DNA of 59,338 nt from Planctomycetota bacterium (GCA_021776735.1 JAJFFH010000026.1:1-59338); one strand, 5' to 3'. Shown: positions 1 to 8,643, counted from the first letter of the stretch. Translations and numbers: made by a program. Notes: generated by a model not told the origin, from the sequence alone.

Positions 1-80
1 TAGTTTCCCACCGCGTGATACAGCCGGACCGCTTCCGATTTCTGCTCAGCTGTAAACGTCCGTTTCTTTCGCTGTCCCAT
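1..80 (-). CDS. IS3-family transposase OrfA, N-terminal fragment
   Basis: Starting at the ATG complementary to 78-80, the minus strand reads MGQRKKRTFTAEQKSEAVRL and continues to the window edge. This is the classic start of the IS3/IS911 OrfA helix-turn-helix domain (R-x-FT-x-E-x-K-x-x-AV). AGGAG lies about 5 nt upstream of the ATG. In IS3 elements OrfA provides DNA binding and is joined to the DDE OrfB by frameshifting. Only about 26 codons are visible. Confidence 0.85.
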   Translation of the reverse strand, partial: MGQRKKRTFTAEQKSEAVRLYHAVGN

Positions 81-140
81 TGGTACTCCTTGACCAGTAT
101 CCTACTGATCCGAGGTGTCCACCAATTCGGGGGAAGCTCA
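1..140 (-). mobile_element. IS3-family insertion sequence, left part cut by window edge
   Basis: The minus strand begins at 140 with TGAGCTTCCCCCGAATTGG, a typical IS3-family terminal inverted repeat starting with TG. About 60 bp inward a Shine-Dalgarno (AGGAG) and ATG open a transposase orfA reading frame. Only the 5' end of the element lies in the window, so length, orfB and the other terminal repeat cannot be seen. The element abuts an open frame (141-1630) that has no plausible start of its own, suggesting it inserted into that gene. Confidence 0.8.
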
Positions 141-1630
141 ATGCGACGAGATCGCGGAATCGCGGGACATGTCGTCACTTCGACATCGAAATCTCGTCGA
201 AGTACCTGAAGGACAAGGATAAGACGGGGCACCGCCTGACCGTCAGGGTCGTTGTTTCGCCGCTACCGGGCGGCGCCCCCGTCGAGGCGGCCCGTCGTTT
301 CACGTTGTACGACGTGGAGCGGTACAAGAGAAAGTACCTCTACCGTCTCGTGCCGCTCGAGAACTTCACACTTGCCCACATACCGACGGAACAGGTGCGC
401 CGACTGTTCGGTGGTGCGATCGACGAGCGGTTCTTCGCCGTCGCGGTCACGATCCGAAACTCGTCGGACTCCGACCAGCTCGTAGGTCTGGGCATGATTC
501 GGGCTGTTGGGCGTGCACTCGTGGGCACGGGCGACCGAAAAGAGCGTCGAGAGGCGCGCCACAACAGGTTTACCGTGCCGGTGGAGAGTGCACCGCAGAG
601 TCTCGAACGAGTGCATGCAGTACTACTGGGTGAGGCGAGCCGTCGCGGTCGGAGCGTTACGTTCCGGGCGCTGACGTTTGTAGGTGCCCTTGCGACTGCG
701 GCAGCGACGTTCGGGGGCCTGCCCGGTGACTACGAAAAGGGCGTCAGCGTGTTCACTGGAATCTTTATCCCGGAGTTGGATCGGGCATGGGTGGATCAGC
801 ATCCGTCGCATCTGCGCAATCTCGTCGCCTTTGCCATGCAGGACCTGACGAAGGTCCCCGCGAACTCCGCCAGCCCGACACGCGTGCTGTTCTTTCCCCG
901 TTCCAACATCGAGGGCATGGTCCTGGACACGTCGTTTTTTGGCACGCACAATGTCGAGGAGTGGAACGGAATCCTGCGTGACGACCGTGGCTTCGAGCCG
1001 CCGCACGTCCACATTGTGCGCATGGAATTCGAGGCCCTCGAGATACCGTTCGAGGACAACACGACCACGGCCGGGACGGATGCACGGGACGACGTGCTCA
1101 GCCAGCTCGCCCGCATCCGCGGAGTCTTGACGGGTCTCGCCTTGCTCCCGCGCCGACCCGACGGAGGGTTGGCCGTGCCCCTCGCTGCGACATCCGAGTT
1201 GATCGGCGAGCTTCCCGAGTTGGTACGCCCGGCTCTGACGACGTTGCGAGCCCTGGTGAACGACTGGGACGTGGACGTGGGCACGCAGCAGTGCCGAGAA
1301 TTGCGTGACGAACTGGTGAAGCTCGAAGAAGAGATCATTAGTGGCCAGGAGGTCGAAGTCGCAGCCGGGCAGGTCCAGGATCGGGACTCCGAGTGCCGGA
1401 ATGCCGAACGGGAGCTGCAGTTCTACCGAGATGCGATTACCTTCCTGGGTTCGCTCTCCGAGCAGTCTTCGGAGGAGCGGATCAAGAAGAAGCTGAGCAC
1501 CATGATCGAGACCGCGACCGCAAGTCCGACTCCCGCGGCGTTCAGCAAGACCCTCGCCAAGCTGCGCGAGCATGTCCGGGCCTGGGCCGCCGGTGACGAC
1601 TCAGAAGAGGGTGGCCGCGAGGAGGGGTAG
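141..1630 (+). pseudogene. Unknown host protein, 5' end displaced by the IS3 element
   Basis: The open frame runs uninterrupted from the IS end to the stop at 1630 (about 496 codons). It has no start with a ribosome binding site near the IS junction; the first in-frame ATG is near 494. The N-terminal part (FTLYDVERYKRKYLYRL, then FFAVAVTIRN) looks like a beta-rich domain, a short hydrophobic stretch (VTFRALTFVGALATAAATF) lies near 650-715, and the C-terminal about 90 residues are charged and probably coiled coil. I do not recognise the family. The frame stays open through the IS end, so a chimeric product from within the IS is possible. Confidence 0.6.
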
Positions 1631-1881
1631 GCGCGAGGTCACGCGCACCGACCCTCCGGCGTGTGGTACGGAAGGGATACGGTTCGCGGTACGACTCTTG
1701 GGCCGTTCCGCCCAGCCCGAGACATCGCCGTCCCGCCTTAGCGCCTTGCGGAGCTTCGGCGTGGGCAGGCCCGTTTGTTTTTGTCCGGAAGGGTTCTTGC
1801 CCAACGACGACTACAGCGTAGTCCCGCGGGCTTTCGGCGCGGTTGCGGCGCTACGCTCTGCCCGGCGCTCGCGGGACATTG

Positions 1882-2832
1882 CTACTCGTTCGCGGCGAGC
1901 CAGCGTTCCGCTTCGAGGGCGGCCATGCAGCCGGTGCCGGCGGCGGTGACGGCTTGCCGGTAGATCCAGTCCTGGCAATCGCCGGAGGCGAATACTCCGG
2001 GGATGCTGGTTGTGGTCGTGCCCGGCTGGACCTTGAGGTAGCCGTTGTCGTGGATGTCTAGTTGGCCCGCGAACAGTTCGGTCATCGGGGTGTGGCCGAT
2101 GGCGATGAAAAATCCCGTGCAGGGGAGGTCGCGTTCTTCGTCGGCCTTGAGATCCTTCACGCGCACACCGGTGACACCGTCGTCGCCGAGGACGTCGGTT
2201 ACGACGTGGCTGTAGAGCACCTCGACGTTTTCCTTGGCCAGCAGGCGGGTCTGCATGGCCATGCTCGCGCGGAACTCGTCGCGACGGTGGATCAGCGTCA
2301 CCTTCGTGCACAGACCGGAGAGGTACGCCGCCTCTTCCATCGCCGTGTCGCCGCCGCCGACGACCGCGACCTCCTGGTTGCGGAAGAACGCGCCGTCGCA
2401 GACCGCGCAGGCGCTCACGCCCTTGTTCTTGAGTCGCTCCTCGTTGTCGAGGCCGAGGTACTTCGCCGTCGCGCCGGTGGCGAGGATGACCGTCTTTGCG
2501 AGGTACGGCTCGTCGCGGTCCGCCCAGAGCTTGAACGGGCGCGCGGAGAGATCGACCTTGTGCACGTCCTCCATGACGACCTCGGCGCCGTGCTCGATCG
2601 ACTGTTCCTTGAACTTCTGCATCAGGTCGGGGCCGGTCACGCCGCCGGGAAAGCCCGGGTAGTTCTCGACGTCGGTGGTCGTCATGAGCTGCCCGCCGGG
2701 GGCCATGCCGCCAGCTGAAAAACCCTCAAACATCAGGGGCTTCAGGTTCGCGCGCGCGGCGTAGATGGCAGCAGTGTGGCCGGCCGGGCCACCGCCGATG
2801 ATGATCGTGTTGCGGATCTCGTTCTCGCTCAT
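1882..2832 (-). CDS. trxB: Thioredoxin-disulfide reductase
   Basis: FAD- and NADPH-dependent enzyme that keeps cytoplasmic thioredoxin reduced. The 316-residue length is normal for bacterial TrxB. Visible motifs are the N-terminal FAD-binding GGGPAG (about residues 13-18), the redox-active CAVC (about 142-145), the NADPH-binding GGGDTAMEEA (about 159-168) with HRRDEFRAS following, and the C-terminal GVFASGDC FAD motif. The ATG is followed at once by the conserved N-terminal strand, supporting the start. It stands alone, with the di-haem genes 21 bp upstream in transcription order. Confidence 0.95.
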   Translation of the reverse strand: MSENEIRNTIIIGGGPAGHTAAIYAARANLKPLMFEGFSAGGMAPGGQLMTTTDVENYPGFPGGVTGPDLMQKFKEQSIEHGAEVVMEDVHKVDLSARPFKLWADRDEPYLAKTVILATGATAKYLGLDNEERLKNKGVSACAVCDGAFFRNQEVAVVGGGDTAMEEAAYLSGLCTKVTLIHRRDEFRASMAMQTRLLAKENVEVLYSHVVTDVLGDDGVTGVRVKDLKADEERDLPCTGFFIAIGHTPMTELFAGQLDIHDNGYLKVQPGTTTTSIPGVFASGDCQDWIYRQAVTAAGTGCMAALEAERWLAANE

Positions 2833-2853
2833 GCGGACAAAATACTAGGCTCC

Positions 2854-3978
2854 CTACAACGATTCGAGGAACGCGAGCAGGGCCGCCTGTTCGGCCGGCG
2901 TCAGCGCTTCAAACGCCTCCCGGACCGTGCGGGCTTCGCCGTCGTGCCGGCGCACCGCCTGCTCGATCGTGTCCGACCGCCCATCGTGAAAGTACGGCGC
3001 GGTGTCGCGCAGTCCGCGCAGCGGTGCCGTGCGGTAGAGCCCCTCGGTCGCCTGGCCCTGCGTGATGCCGACGAAATCGTCAGGCTGCACGTCATGGAGC
3101 AGGAGGTTCGAGTAGAGCTCGACGCCGTCGAGTACCGGGGTGTGGCACGTCGCGCAGCCGATCTGCTCGAAAAGTTGAGACCCCTGGAGCGTCGTCGCGT
3201 TCGCCGCGCCAAGTGCCACGAAGTCGAGCTGCTGCAGGAAGAACACGACATCGTCGATCTCTTCGTTGGAAAGTTCGGGATCGAGTGCGCCGTCCACATC
3301 GTCGAGGATGCCGAACGGATTCGCCGTCGCGGGCACGGTGATCCCCATCTCGTTGCCCATCGCGTCGCGCACGAACGCGAGCAGGTTGGGCACGTTCGCT
3401 CTCCACCCGAGCCGGCCGACGCCGCCCCCGGGCAAGCGATGCGCGATTCCGAAAATCCCGTCCTCGTCGGCGTCCGTCAGATCCTCGTTCGCGATGATCG
3501 CCGCCTCGGTGATCTGCTCGACCCGGCCGAGGCCGAGAAGCGTGGGGGAGTTGCGCCGCTCGACGAACACGACCGTGTCGGGAATCTCCTCGCGCGCGAC
3601 GCCGGGAATCGCGTGCGTCTGCGCGAGTCCGCCGGTCTCGGGCGGCGGCATGAACCCGCCCTCGCCATCGGAGATCGCGGGCCGTTGCACCTGCACGTCA
3701 ACACCGCCGGCGCCGCCGAGGAACGGATCCTGATGGCACGCGCGGCACGAGTCGGCGTTGAAGACCGGACCGACGCCCTCGCCGATGCGGAAGTCCTTGT
3801 TGAAGAGATCGCGCCCGCGCGTAAACCGCGCCAGGTCTGCGCCCGTCAACGGTGCGATCAGCGGCCCCACGGGGATGGGAGGGGGGGGCGGGGGGGAGGG
3901 CGGGCCGGCGAGTCCGGCGATCGCCGCGGCGCCGGCGACGAGAACAATGCCCGAGAGAAGCAGTAGGGTGCGGCGCAT
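2854..3978 (-). CDS. Di-haem oxidoreductase (DHOR/putative peroxidase family), exported
   Basis: Secreted c-type cytochrome of 374 residues. An N-terminal signal peptide (MRRTLLLLSGIVLVAGAAA) is followed by a proline-rich linker, a first haem motif CRACH (about residue 82) and a second CATCH near 270. The arrangement matches the DHOR family related to MauG and bacterial cytochrome c peroxidases. Internal sequences IPGVAREEIPD, GLGRVEQI and YFHDGRSDTIEQAVRRH are typical. Its ATG overlaps the stop of the upstream paralogue (ATGA), so the two are probably co-translated. The poly-proline segment is encoded by a G-rich run around 3880-3905. The substrate is unknown. Confidence 0.85.
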   Translation of the reverse strand: MRRTLLLLSGIVLVAGAAAIAGLAGPPSPPPPPPIPVGPLIAPLTGADLARFTRGRDLFNKDFRIGEGVGPVFNADSCRACHQDPFLGGAGGVDVQVQRPAISDGEGGFMPPPETGGLAQTHAIPGVAREEIPDTVVFVERRNSPTLLGLGRVEQITEAAIIANEDLTDADEDGIFGIAHRLPGGGVGRLGWRANVPNLLAFVRDAMGNEMGITVPATANPFGILDDVDGALDPELSNEEIDDVVFFLQQLDFVALGAANATTLQGSQLFEQIGCATCHTPVLDGVELYSNLLLHDVQPDDFVGITQGQATEGLYRTAPLRGLRDTAPYFHDGRSDTIEQAVRRHDGEARTVREAFEALTPAEQAALLAFLESL

Positions 3979-5099
3979 CAGCGGGTCTCCAGAAACGCGA
4001 TCAGTGCCTCGCGGTCGGCCTGCGTAAGGGCGACGTAGCGGTCGCGCGCGCCCTGCGCCTCGCCGCCGTGCAGGCGGATGGCGTCGTCCAGGGTGTCGGC
4101 GCGCCCGTCGTGCAAGAACGGCGCGGTGTGGCGCACGCCCCACAGCGGCTGGGTGCGGAACTCCGAACCCGACGCGCTGCCCATGCGGACGCCGTCAGCC
4201 AACCCGGGGCCCATGTCGTGCAGCAAGAGATCGGTGAACGCGTTGATCGGCTCGCCGACCGTGCGGATGTTTTGGATGTGGCAGGTCGCGCAGCCGACCT
4301 CGTCAAACACCTCTTGTCCGCGCGTGGACTGGGCGTTGAGCGGCAGCGTCGGCGGGGGCGCGAGGTTTTCGGTGAAGACCAGGAGATCCGCAAGATCGGA
4401 GACGGGAAGTTCCGGGTCGGGTATGCCATCGTCGTCCGTCGTGGGCTCGCCCGGCACGCCGACCTGCGCGTTGGCCAGCGGCAGCGGGTTGGTCGTGATC
4501 CCCATGTGGTTGAACATGGGGCCGCGGATGAAGTCCTCGAGTTCGCCTTCCTGCGCCTTGAAACCGAAGCGCCCGACGCGTGCGCCATCCACGTTGACGC
4601 GCCCGCTCACGCCGTCACCGTCCGCATCGCCGGGATCCTGGTTGGCCAGGATGTCTGCCAGCACGATGCGCGCGAGCAGACCGATGCCGAACAGCGGCGG
4701 GGTGTTGCGCTGCGCGTTGACATCGACGTCGTCCGGGATCGTCTCTCGCTGTCCGCGCCGGTACGAGAAGTTCCGCGCCACGAGCTGGTCGTCGTCGAAT
4801 ACCGGGGTCTGCACGCCGCCGACATCGCGCGCGACAATCCGGAAATTCCGGTAGAGCGGCGCCGACCCGCCCGTGATCGGGCTCTCATGGCACGAGCGGC
4901 AGGAGTTCGTGTTGAAATCGGGCCCGTGGCCGTCTTGCTGGTTGAAACGGCGCTCAAAGACCCGCCGCCCGCGCTGAAACGCGGCCAGAAGTTCGGCCGA
5001 GAGCCCCGGATTCGGGTCTCCGAGTTGCAGAGCCGCGATAACGGAGCCCCCACCGCATCCAGCGGCCAGGAAAGGCACCAAAACGAGCAGAATCCTCAT
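3978..5099 (-). CDS. Di-haem oxidoreductase (DHOR family), lipoprotein
   Basis: A 373-residue paralogue of the downstream gene. The N terminus MRILLVLVPFLAAGCGGGS carries a lipobox (LAAGC), so it is probably membrane anchored. Two haem c sites are visible: CRSCH (about residue 70) and CATCH (about 275). DADGDGVSGRVN is an acidic, Ca-binding-like loop seen in these enzymes. It is the first gene of the pair and its 5' end lies about 12 bp from the proposed left attachment core, so prophage integration sits in its upstream region and may separate it from native control sequences. Confidence 0.82.
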   Translation of the reverse strand: MRILLVLVPFLAAGCGGGSVIAALQLGDPNPGLSAELLAAFQRGRRVFERRFNQQDGHGPDFNTNSCRSCHESPITGGSAPLYRNFRIVARDVGGVQTPVFDDDQLVARNFSYRRGQRETIPDDVDVNAQRNTPPLFGIGLLARIVLADILANQDPGDADGDGVSGRVNVDGARVGRFGFKAQEGELEDFIRGPMFNHMGITTNPLPLANAQVGVPGEPTTDDDGIPDPELPVSDLADLLVFTENLAPPPTLPLNAQSTRGQEVFDEVGCATCHIQNIRTVGEPINAFTDLLLHDMGPGLADGVRMGSASGSEFRTQPLWGVRHTAPFLHDGRADTLDDAIRLHGGEAQGARDRYVALTQADREALIAFLETR

Positions 5100-5110
5100 G
5101 ATCCACAGAA

Positions 5111-5119
5111 TGTAGCACC
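5111..5119. other. Candidate attL core (TGTAGCACC)
   Basis: This 9-mer lies 74 bp upstream of the integrase start and recurs at the other prophage end (50604-50612). Tyrosine integrases use a 6-8 bp overlap inside such short cores. The flanks diverge immediately, so chance matching cannot be excluded. Nearby, GGGCCC occurs twice (5173-5178, 5183-5188), which could be an arm or regulatory site. Confidence 0.35.
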
Positions 5120-5192
5120 GTTTCGGCGATAGCGATAGACAAGCGTTTTTTCTTGACCAGTGGGACCAACTCGGGCCCACTTGGGCCCAGCG

Positions 5193-6347
5193 ATGAAGAG
5201 ACGATGGGGCACGCTCGAACGACGTGGCGCGAAGTGGTTCGTGCGCTATCGGCACGAAGGCAAGCGTGACCGCATCGAGGTCGGGACCATCGAGGAACTC
5301 GGACCCGGTCCGATTCCCGAGATGATCGCGGACCAGGTCATCGCCGGTGTGCGGCAGCGGATCGAGCAACGACAAGCGGGCAAGACCTTCGCCGAGTTCC
5401 TGGCCGAGTACCAGGACGCCTACGCGGCCGCCGTCCGCACGATCACGATGGACAACGTCTGGCCTGTCGTGACTGGGCTTGCGGCAAGACTCGGCGACGG
5501 CCCCATGCGCTCGGTTGACTACCGTGATGCTGAGCGCCTGCTGGGCAGCCTGGCCGCCGCGGGCATCAAGGGCGCGAAGCCGAAGCCGAACACGCTCCGC
5601 AACTACATTGCGATCCTCGGCAGCTTCTGGAACGCCGCGGCCCGCTACGGATACGTGGACGGCAACCCGTGGAGCGATCTCAAAAAGCAGCGCAGGCTTC
5701 CTCCGAGGTCGCGACGTAGCATCCCCATTCTGACCGGTGACGAGTGCAGAAGGATCGAAGGACAGATCACCGCGGTCAAGCGACCCAGTATCGAAGACGC
5801 GGTGTTGCGGCAGTTCGTGTGCCTGCTCTTCGAGACCGGGCTGAGACGCGGCGAGCTGCTCGCGCTTCGGCGTACAAGCGTGCGAGGCGAATTGATCGAC
5901 ATCAGGTCGGCGTGGCGACCGGGGGCAGGAGAGGTCCAGCTCAAGACGCGCGAGTCGATGCGAACGCTCAAGCTCACGCGAGAGGCTCAACGGTCGCTTG
6001 TCTGTATTCCGGGCCGGCAGGGCGTCAAGACTTCCGATCGAATCTTCGCGGGATTCATGCGGAACGACACCGAGTACCGCCGCATGCAGCGCAAGCTCAA
6101 GTCCGCGTGCCTGCGAGCGGGGATCGCCGAGGAGAACGTTGTCTCCTTTCACGGTTGTCGCCACGTCTTCGCCGTGCGCTGCGTGATGAACGGCGTGCCT
6201 TTGTTTCAGCTCTCGAAGATCCTCGGCCACGCCGCGATCCAGAACACGATGATCTACGCGGACCATGTGCCCGACAGCTTCGCGGCGCAAGGGATCGACA
6301 GACTTGAGGCCGGCGAGGATCACGATCGGGCCTCCCGCGCCCTCTGA
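5193..6347 (+). CDS. int: Tyrosine recombinase / phage integrase
   Basis: Site-specific recombinase expected to integrate and excise the prophage. From ATG 5193 it has 384 residues (a GTG at 5160 would add 11). The N terminus MKRRWGTLERRGAKWFVRYR resembles an arm-binding domain, the middle is a SAM-like core-binding domain, and the C-terminal catalytic domain shows the first Arg in ETGLRRGELLALR, the HxxR box as HGCRHVFA, a following LGHA, and the nucleophile Tyr in TMIYADHVPD. It lies at the extreme left end pointing inward, as expected for int next to attL. It converges with the small minus-strand gene at 6320. Confidence 0.93.
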   Translation: MKRRWGTLERRGAKWFVRYRHEGKRDRIEVGTIEELGPGPIPEMIADQVIAGVRQRIEQRQAGKTFAEFLAEYQDAYAAAVRTITMDNVWPVVTGLAARLGDGPMRSVDYRDAERLLGSLAAAGIKGAKPKPNTLRNYIAILGSFWNAAARYGYVDGNPWSDLKKQRRLPPRSRRSIPILTGDECRRIEGQITAVKRPSIEDAVLRQFVCLLFETGLRRGELLALRRTSVRGELIDIRSAWRPGAGEVQLKTRESMRTLKLTREAQRSLVCIPGRQGVKTSDRIFAGFMRNDTEYRRMQRKLKSACLRAGIAEENVVSFHGCRHVFAVRCVMNGVPLFQLSKILGHAAIQNTMIYADHVPDSFAAQGIDRLEAGEDHDRASRAL

Positions 6348-6592
6348 AGATCGACGAGCCGCTTCTTTTGGCGCTCGTCCATCTGGCGGTCGATGTTTCG
6401 GTGCACGATCTGCATCAACGCTGAGCCCTTGTCCGGTTGCCGGGCGAAGACTTCGAAGAACGCCCGTTCGGAGAACCTTCCACGAAAGACCGGTACGCGG
6501 TTGCGCTTGAGCCAGGCGTACGTGGATCGGTAGTCCGTGTGCCCTAGCTGGCTGGCGGCCCACTTCACGGTGCGCAGGCGGTCGATGCTCAC
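6320..6592 (-). CDS. Small protein, possible excisionase-like DNA-binding
   Basis: A 90-residue basic protein starting at GTG 6592, which overlaps the stop of the upstream gene (GTGA). The N-terminal half (VKWAASQLGHTDYRSTYAWLKRNRVPVFRGRF) reads like a MerR/excisionase-type winged helix, in which the protein selects an entry and inserts a wing. The C terminus is charged. Its place beside the integrase, with convergent overlap of the 3' ends, fits an Xis role, but no diagnostic motif is present. Confidence 0.55.
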   Translation of the reverse strand: MSIDRLRTVKWAASQLGHTDYRSTYAWLKRNRVPVFRGRFSERAFFEVFARQPDKGSALMQIVHRNIDRQMDERQKKRLVDLQRAREARS

Positions 6593-6795
6593 GCGCTTGC
6601 CTCCTCCTGGAGCGCCTCAAGCTCGGCCGCGCGCTTGCGCAAGAGGGCGGGGATGTCGAGCATGTCCAGCGAGTCGCCAAGAACCTCGCCCATCGTTTTG
6701 GACAGGATCGCGCACGCGTGTTTGAGCCGGTAGTGGTCTTTCGGGGCGAGCCAGACCTGCTTGTAGCCCTTGGCTTCCCAGTGGTGCTTGCTCAT
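6589..6795 (-). CDS. Small hypothetical phage protein
   Basis: 68 residues. ATG 6795 is preferred because AAGGAGG lies 7 nt upstream; the ATG at 6801 would be too close to it. The sequence (MSKHHWEAKGYKQVWLAPKD, then a helical region ending in ALLRKRAAELEALQEE) is amphipathic and resembles ribbon-helix-helix-like small phage regulators, without a firm match. It overlaps the neighbour upstream by ATGA and the one downstream by GTGA, so it belongs to one minus-strand transcript. Confidence 0.7.
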   Translation of the reverse strand: MSKHHWEAKGYKQVWLAPKDHYRLKHACAILSKTMGEVLGDSLDMLDIPALLRKRAAELEALQEEASA

Positions 6796-7010
6796 GCGCA
6801 TGCCTCCTTGAATTGAATTCGTGCTGATTCGAGCGCGGCGACGGCTTCCGCGATGTCGTCCTGGCTCTCGGCTCTGAGGAGCCGATCGCTGGCCACGAGC
6901 ATGGCCATGGCCGCGTCGCGCTGGCGCCATGTCTTTCGGTGCGCGCGGATCTCTCGCACGAGCAGGAGCCAGGGGCCGGCGATGGCGAGGAGGAGCATCA
7001 GGAGGTCCAT
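6792..7010 (-). CDS. Small membrane protein
   Basis: 72 residues with one N-terminal transmembrane segment (MDLLMLLLAIAGPWLLLV) followed by a basic stretch (REIRAHRKTWRQR) and an amphipathic helix. The basic residues suggest the C terminus lies in the cytoplasm. It overlaps the next gene by ATGA. Function unknown; lysogeny-expressed small membrane proteins can act in superinfection exclusion, but nothing here proves that. Confidence 0.65.
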   Translation of the reverse strand: MDLLMLLLAIAGPWLLLVREIRAHRKTWRQRDAAMAMLVASDRLLRAESQDDIAEAVAALESARIQFKEACA

Positions 7011-7016
7011 CAGGAC

Positions 7017-7193
7017 TCACCCGCCCCCACGCTTGGGAGCGTGCCCCTTGCGGCGGAGCGCCTTCAGTTGCCTGGCCTCCTGTCGGGACAATTGCTTGCG
7101 GGGCTTAGATCGCAAGCGCTCGTAGGCGCGCCACTCCGAATCGGAGAGAACGGCGCGTATGCGGAAGTCGTCAAACGATGTGGGCGCGCTCAT
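7017..7193 (-). CDS. Small basic hypothetical protein
   Basis: 58 residues from ATG 7193 (an upstream ATG at 7241 would extend it into the coding end of the XRE gene). The C-terminal half is strongly basic (LRSKPRKQLSRQEARQLKALRRKGHAPKR), consistent with nucleic-acid binding. The SD is weak. No family recognised. Confidence 0.5.
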   Translation of the reverse strand: MSAPTSFDDFRIRAVLSDSEWRAYERLRSKPRKQLSRQEARQLKALRRKGHAPKRGGG

Positions 7194-7209
7194 CCCTGTC
7201 TCGCCCCGC

Positions 7210-7431
7210 CTAGGCCGCGACCAGCAGGTCTTCAGGTGCACACGACAACGCAGCGGCCGCCTTCAGGAACGCGGGGAGATACGGCGCCGTAGCGTTCGTC
7301 TCCCACGAGCGGACAGTCTCGGCGGTTACGCCGCAGGAAGCGGCAAGCTCGGTGCGGGACAGCCCCGCAGCCTCGCGCACGGACTTGATCAGTGCGCCGT
7401 TCCAGTTGTAGGTCTTTTGAGTATTGGGCAT
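7210..7431 (-). CDS. XRE/Cro-family HTH regulator (first of two paralogues)
   Basis: 73 residues, ATG 7431 with GGAG 6 nt upstream. The helix-turn-helix reads GLSRTELAASCGVTAETVRSWE, with the second recognition helix TAETVRSWE. It closely parallels the next gene upstream, so the pair probably arose by duplication. Both lie just downstream of the divergent control region, as CI/Cro-type switch proteins do. It could repress the plus-strand early operon. Confidence 0.82.
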   Translation of the reverse strand: MPNTQKTYNWNGALIKSVREAAGLSRTELAASCGVTAETVRSWETNATAPYLPAFLKAAAALSCAPEDLLVAA

Positions 7432-7461
7432 TCGTATCTCCGAACGCCCGGGGAATCGTGG

Positions 7462-7683
7462 CTACTGGTCGGGCATGGCATCCCAGAAGCCCCACTTGAG
7501 AGCGGTGAGCAGCTTCAGGAACGCCGGCATGCGCGGACGCTGGGCGCCCGTTTCCCACCCCTGAACGGTCTCAGCGGTGACCCCGCACTGTGCCGCGACC
7601 TGAGTCTTGCTCAGGCCGAGCTTGGTGCGCCGGGGTTCCAGCTTGCGCCAGTCCCAGTCTTCGGGGATGTCTCGTTTTGCCAT
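7462..7683 (-). CDS. XRE/Cro-family HTH regulator (second paralogue)
   Basis: 73 residues from ATG 7683; a TTG at 7707 preceded by GGAG is an alternative start adding 8 residues. The HTH is GLSKTQVAAQCGVTAETVQGWE, nearly collinear with the neighbouring regulator including the C-terminal PAFLKLLTAL. It is the promoter-proximal gene of the minus-strand lysogeny transcript. No peptidase/dimerisation domain is present, so a RecA-cleaved CI-type mechanism is unlikely. Confidence 0.82.
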   Translation of the reverse strand: MAKRDIPEDWDWRKLEPRRTKLGLSKTQVAAQCGVTAETVQGWETGAQRPRMPAFLKLLTALKWGFWDAMPDQ

Positions 7684-8185
7684 GCCGGTGATCGTACCAA
7701 GGGCCAAGTTTCTCCGGGCGGATAAATCCTAGGTGAAGTGTCCCGGAATAGTCCAGAGAATTTCTCCGTAGAAAAAACTAGACGGACTAATCCGTGGTCG
7801 GGTACAAGGGTGCCGTGGTCAAACGGAACCAGAACGAGCGCGCAACGGTGGCGGCGCAAGCCGCAACGCAGCGCGGTAGCGCGGCAGGCGGTTCGGCTCG
7901 AAGCGAGTCCGTTGGGACATCGCGATCCTCTTCAACCCCTAGACGCGGCAGCCCCCTACAGGCGGTCGCGGCGGTCGCTGGGGTCCAGCGACGCGGCTAC
8001 TCGACTACGGGGCAGGGACACATCAGGGGCCAACGCGGCGGCACTGGCGAGCACTATGACGGCGGCTCGCAATCCGTAGTAGGCCGAGGGCGGTTGCACC
8101 CCAAGGGGTTGGGCAAAAATAATTCTGGCGGGTGCTGCGCGGGGCGTACGGATCGCGCCCAATCGCGACAGCACGGAGGCGCGCA
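7684..8185. promoter_or_regulatory. Divergent control region between repressors and early operon
   Basis: About 500 bp without a convincing gene. It holds candidate operators: the palindrome GAGAATTTCTC (7756-7766), a related half-site TTTCTCC near 7710, and ACGGA-CTAA-TCCGT (7782-7795). These sit in a locally AT-rich stretch between the divergent XRE genes and the plus-strand operon. Open frames on both strands downstream of 7795 (for example plus 7794-8189) encode low-complexity Ser/Gly/Arg sequence and are not supported. I could not place clear -35/-10 pairs. Confidence 0.5.
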
Positions 8186-8488
8186 GTGAGGAACACGAAG
8201 GCGGACATTCTCACCGCACGGATCAATGCGGTCCGCGACTCGACAGCCGTTGAGCTGGGCAAGGCCAAGGCGCGCTCGGAAAACACTCACTTACGCATCT
8301 CGCGTACCCACAGCGAGCTCCTGAAGCTATCCGACGACAGGACGCGCGAAGCCAAGACCGCCCGCACCGCGCTCCGCTCGCTGCTCCAGCTCCTCATCGA
8401 GGCGCACCACTGCCCGTGGTGGCAGGTGCGCAGACGGTTCAAGGCGCGGCGATCGCTGCGCAACTACCTCCGGGAGATCACGGGATGA
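8186..8488 (+). CDS. Hypothetical early phage protein
   Basis: 100 residues starting at GTG 8186, chosen because GGAGG lies 6 nt upstream. Mostly helical and charged (ARINAVRDSTAVELGKAKAR, then SELLKLSDDRTREAKTARTAL), probably coiled coil, with a basic C terminus (WWQVRRRFKARRSLRNYL). It is the first gene of the plus-strand early operon and overlaps the next by ATGA. Function unknown. Confidence 0.65.
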   Translation: MRNTKADILTARINAVRDSTAVELGKAKARSENTHLRISRTHSELLKLSDDRTREAKTARTALRSLLQLLIEAHHCPWWQVRRRFKARRSLRNYLREITG

Positions 8489-8643
8489 GCCGCGACGAAT
8501 TGGAACTCGAACTCGGCGCGCCGCTCGCGCCCATGCCCGACGAACTCGCCGACCCCGCCGAAGGGCGCGGCGCGATCATGTGGACCCTGATCCCGACGCT
8601 GCTCGCCGGCGCCGCGATCCTCGCGCTGGGGATCTTCGGATGA
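8485..8643 (+). CDS. Tiny single-span membrane protein
   Basis: 52 residues. An acidic N-terminal half (DELELELGAPLAPMPDELAD) is followed by one C-terminal transmembrane segment (MWTLIPTLLAGAAILALGIF). The ATG overlaps the preceding stop and its own stop overlaps the next start, so it is embedded in a translationally coupled run. Function unknown. Confidence 0.6.
   Translation: MSRDELELELGAPLAPMPDELADPAEGRGAIMWTLIPTLLAGAAILALGIFG

Noticed and set aside
3880..3910. G-run as a phase-variation or G-quadruplex site
   Set aside because: It encodes a proline-rich linker after a signal peptide; runs are interrupted, so ordinary codon use is enough.
3978..6680. A 900-codon minus-strand open frame across the integrase
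   Set aside because: Only its 3' end (the DHOR lipoprotein) is real; the rest is the antisense of the integrase in GC-rich DNA, with Arg/Pro-rich composition.
7794..8189. Plus-strand 131-codon frame
   Set aside because: Low-complexity Ser/Gly/Arg sequence, no SD, lies in the operator region.
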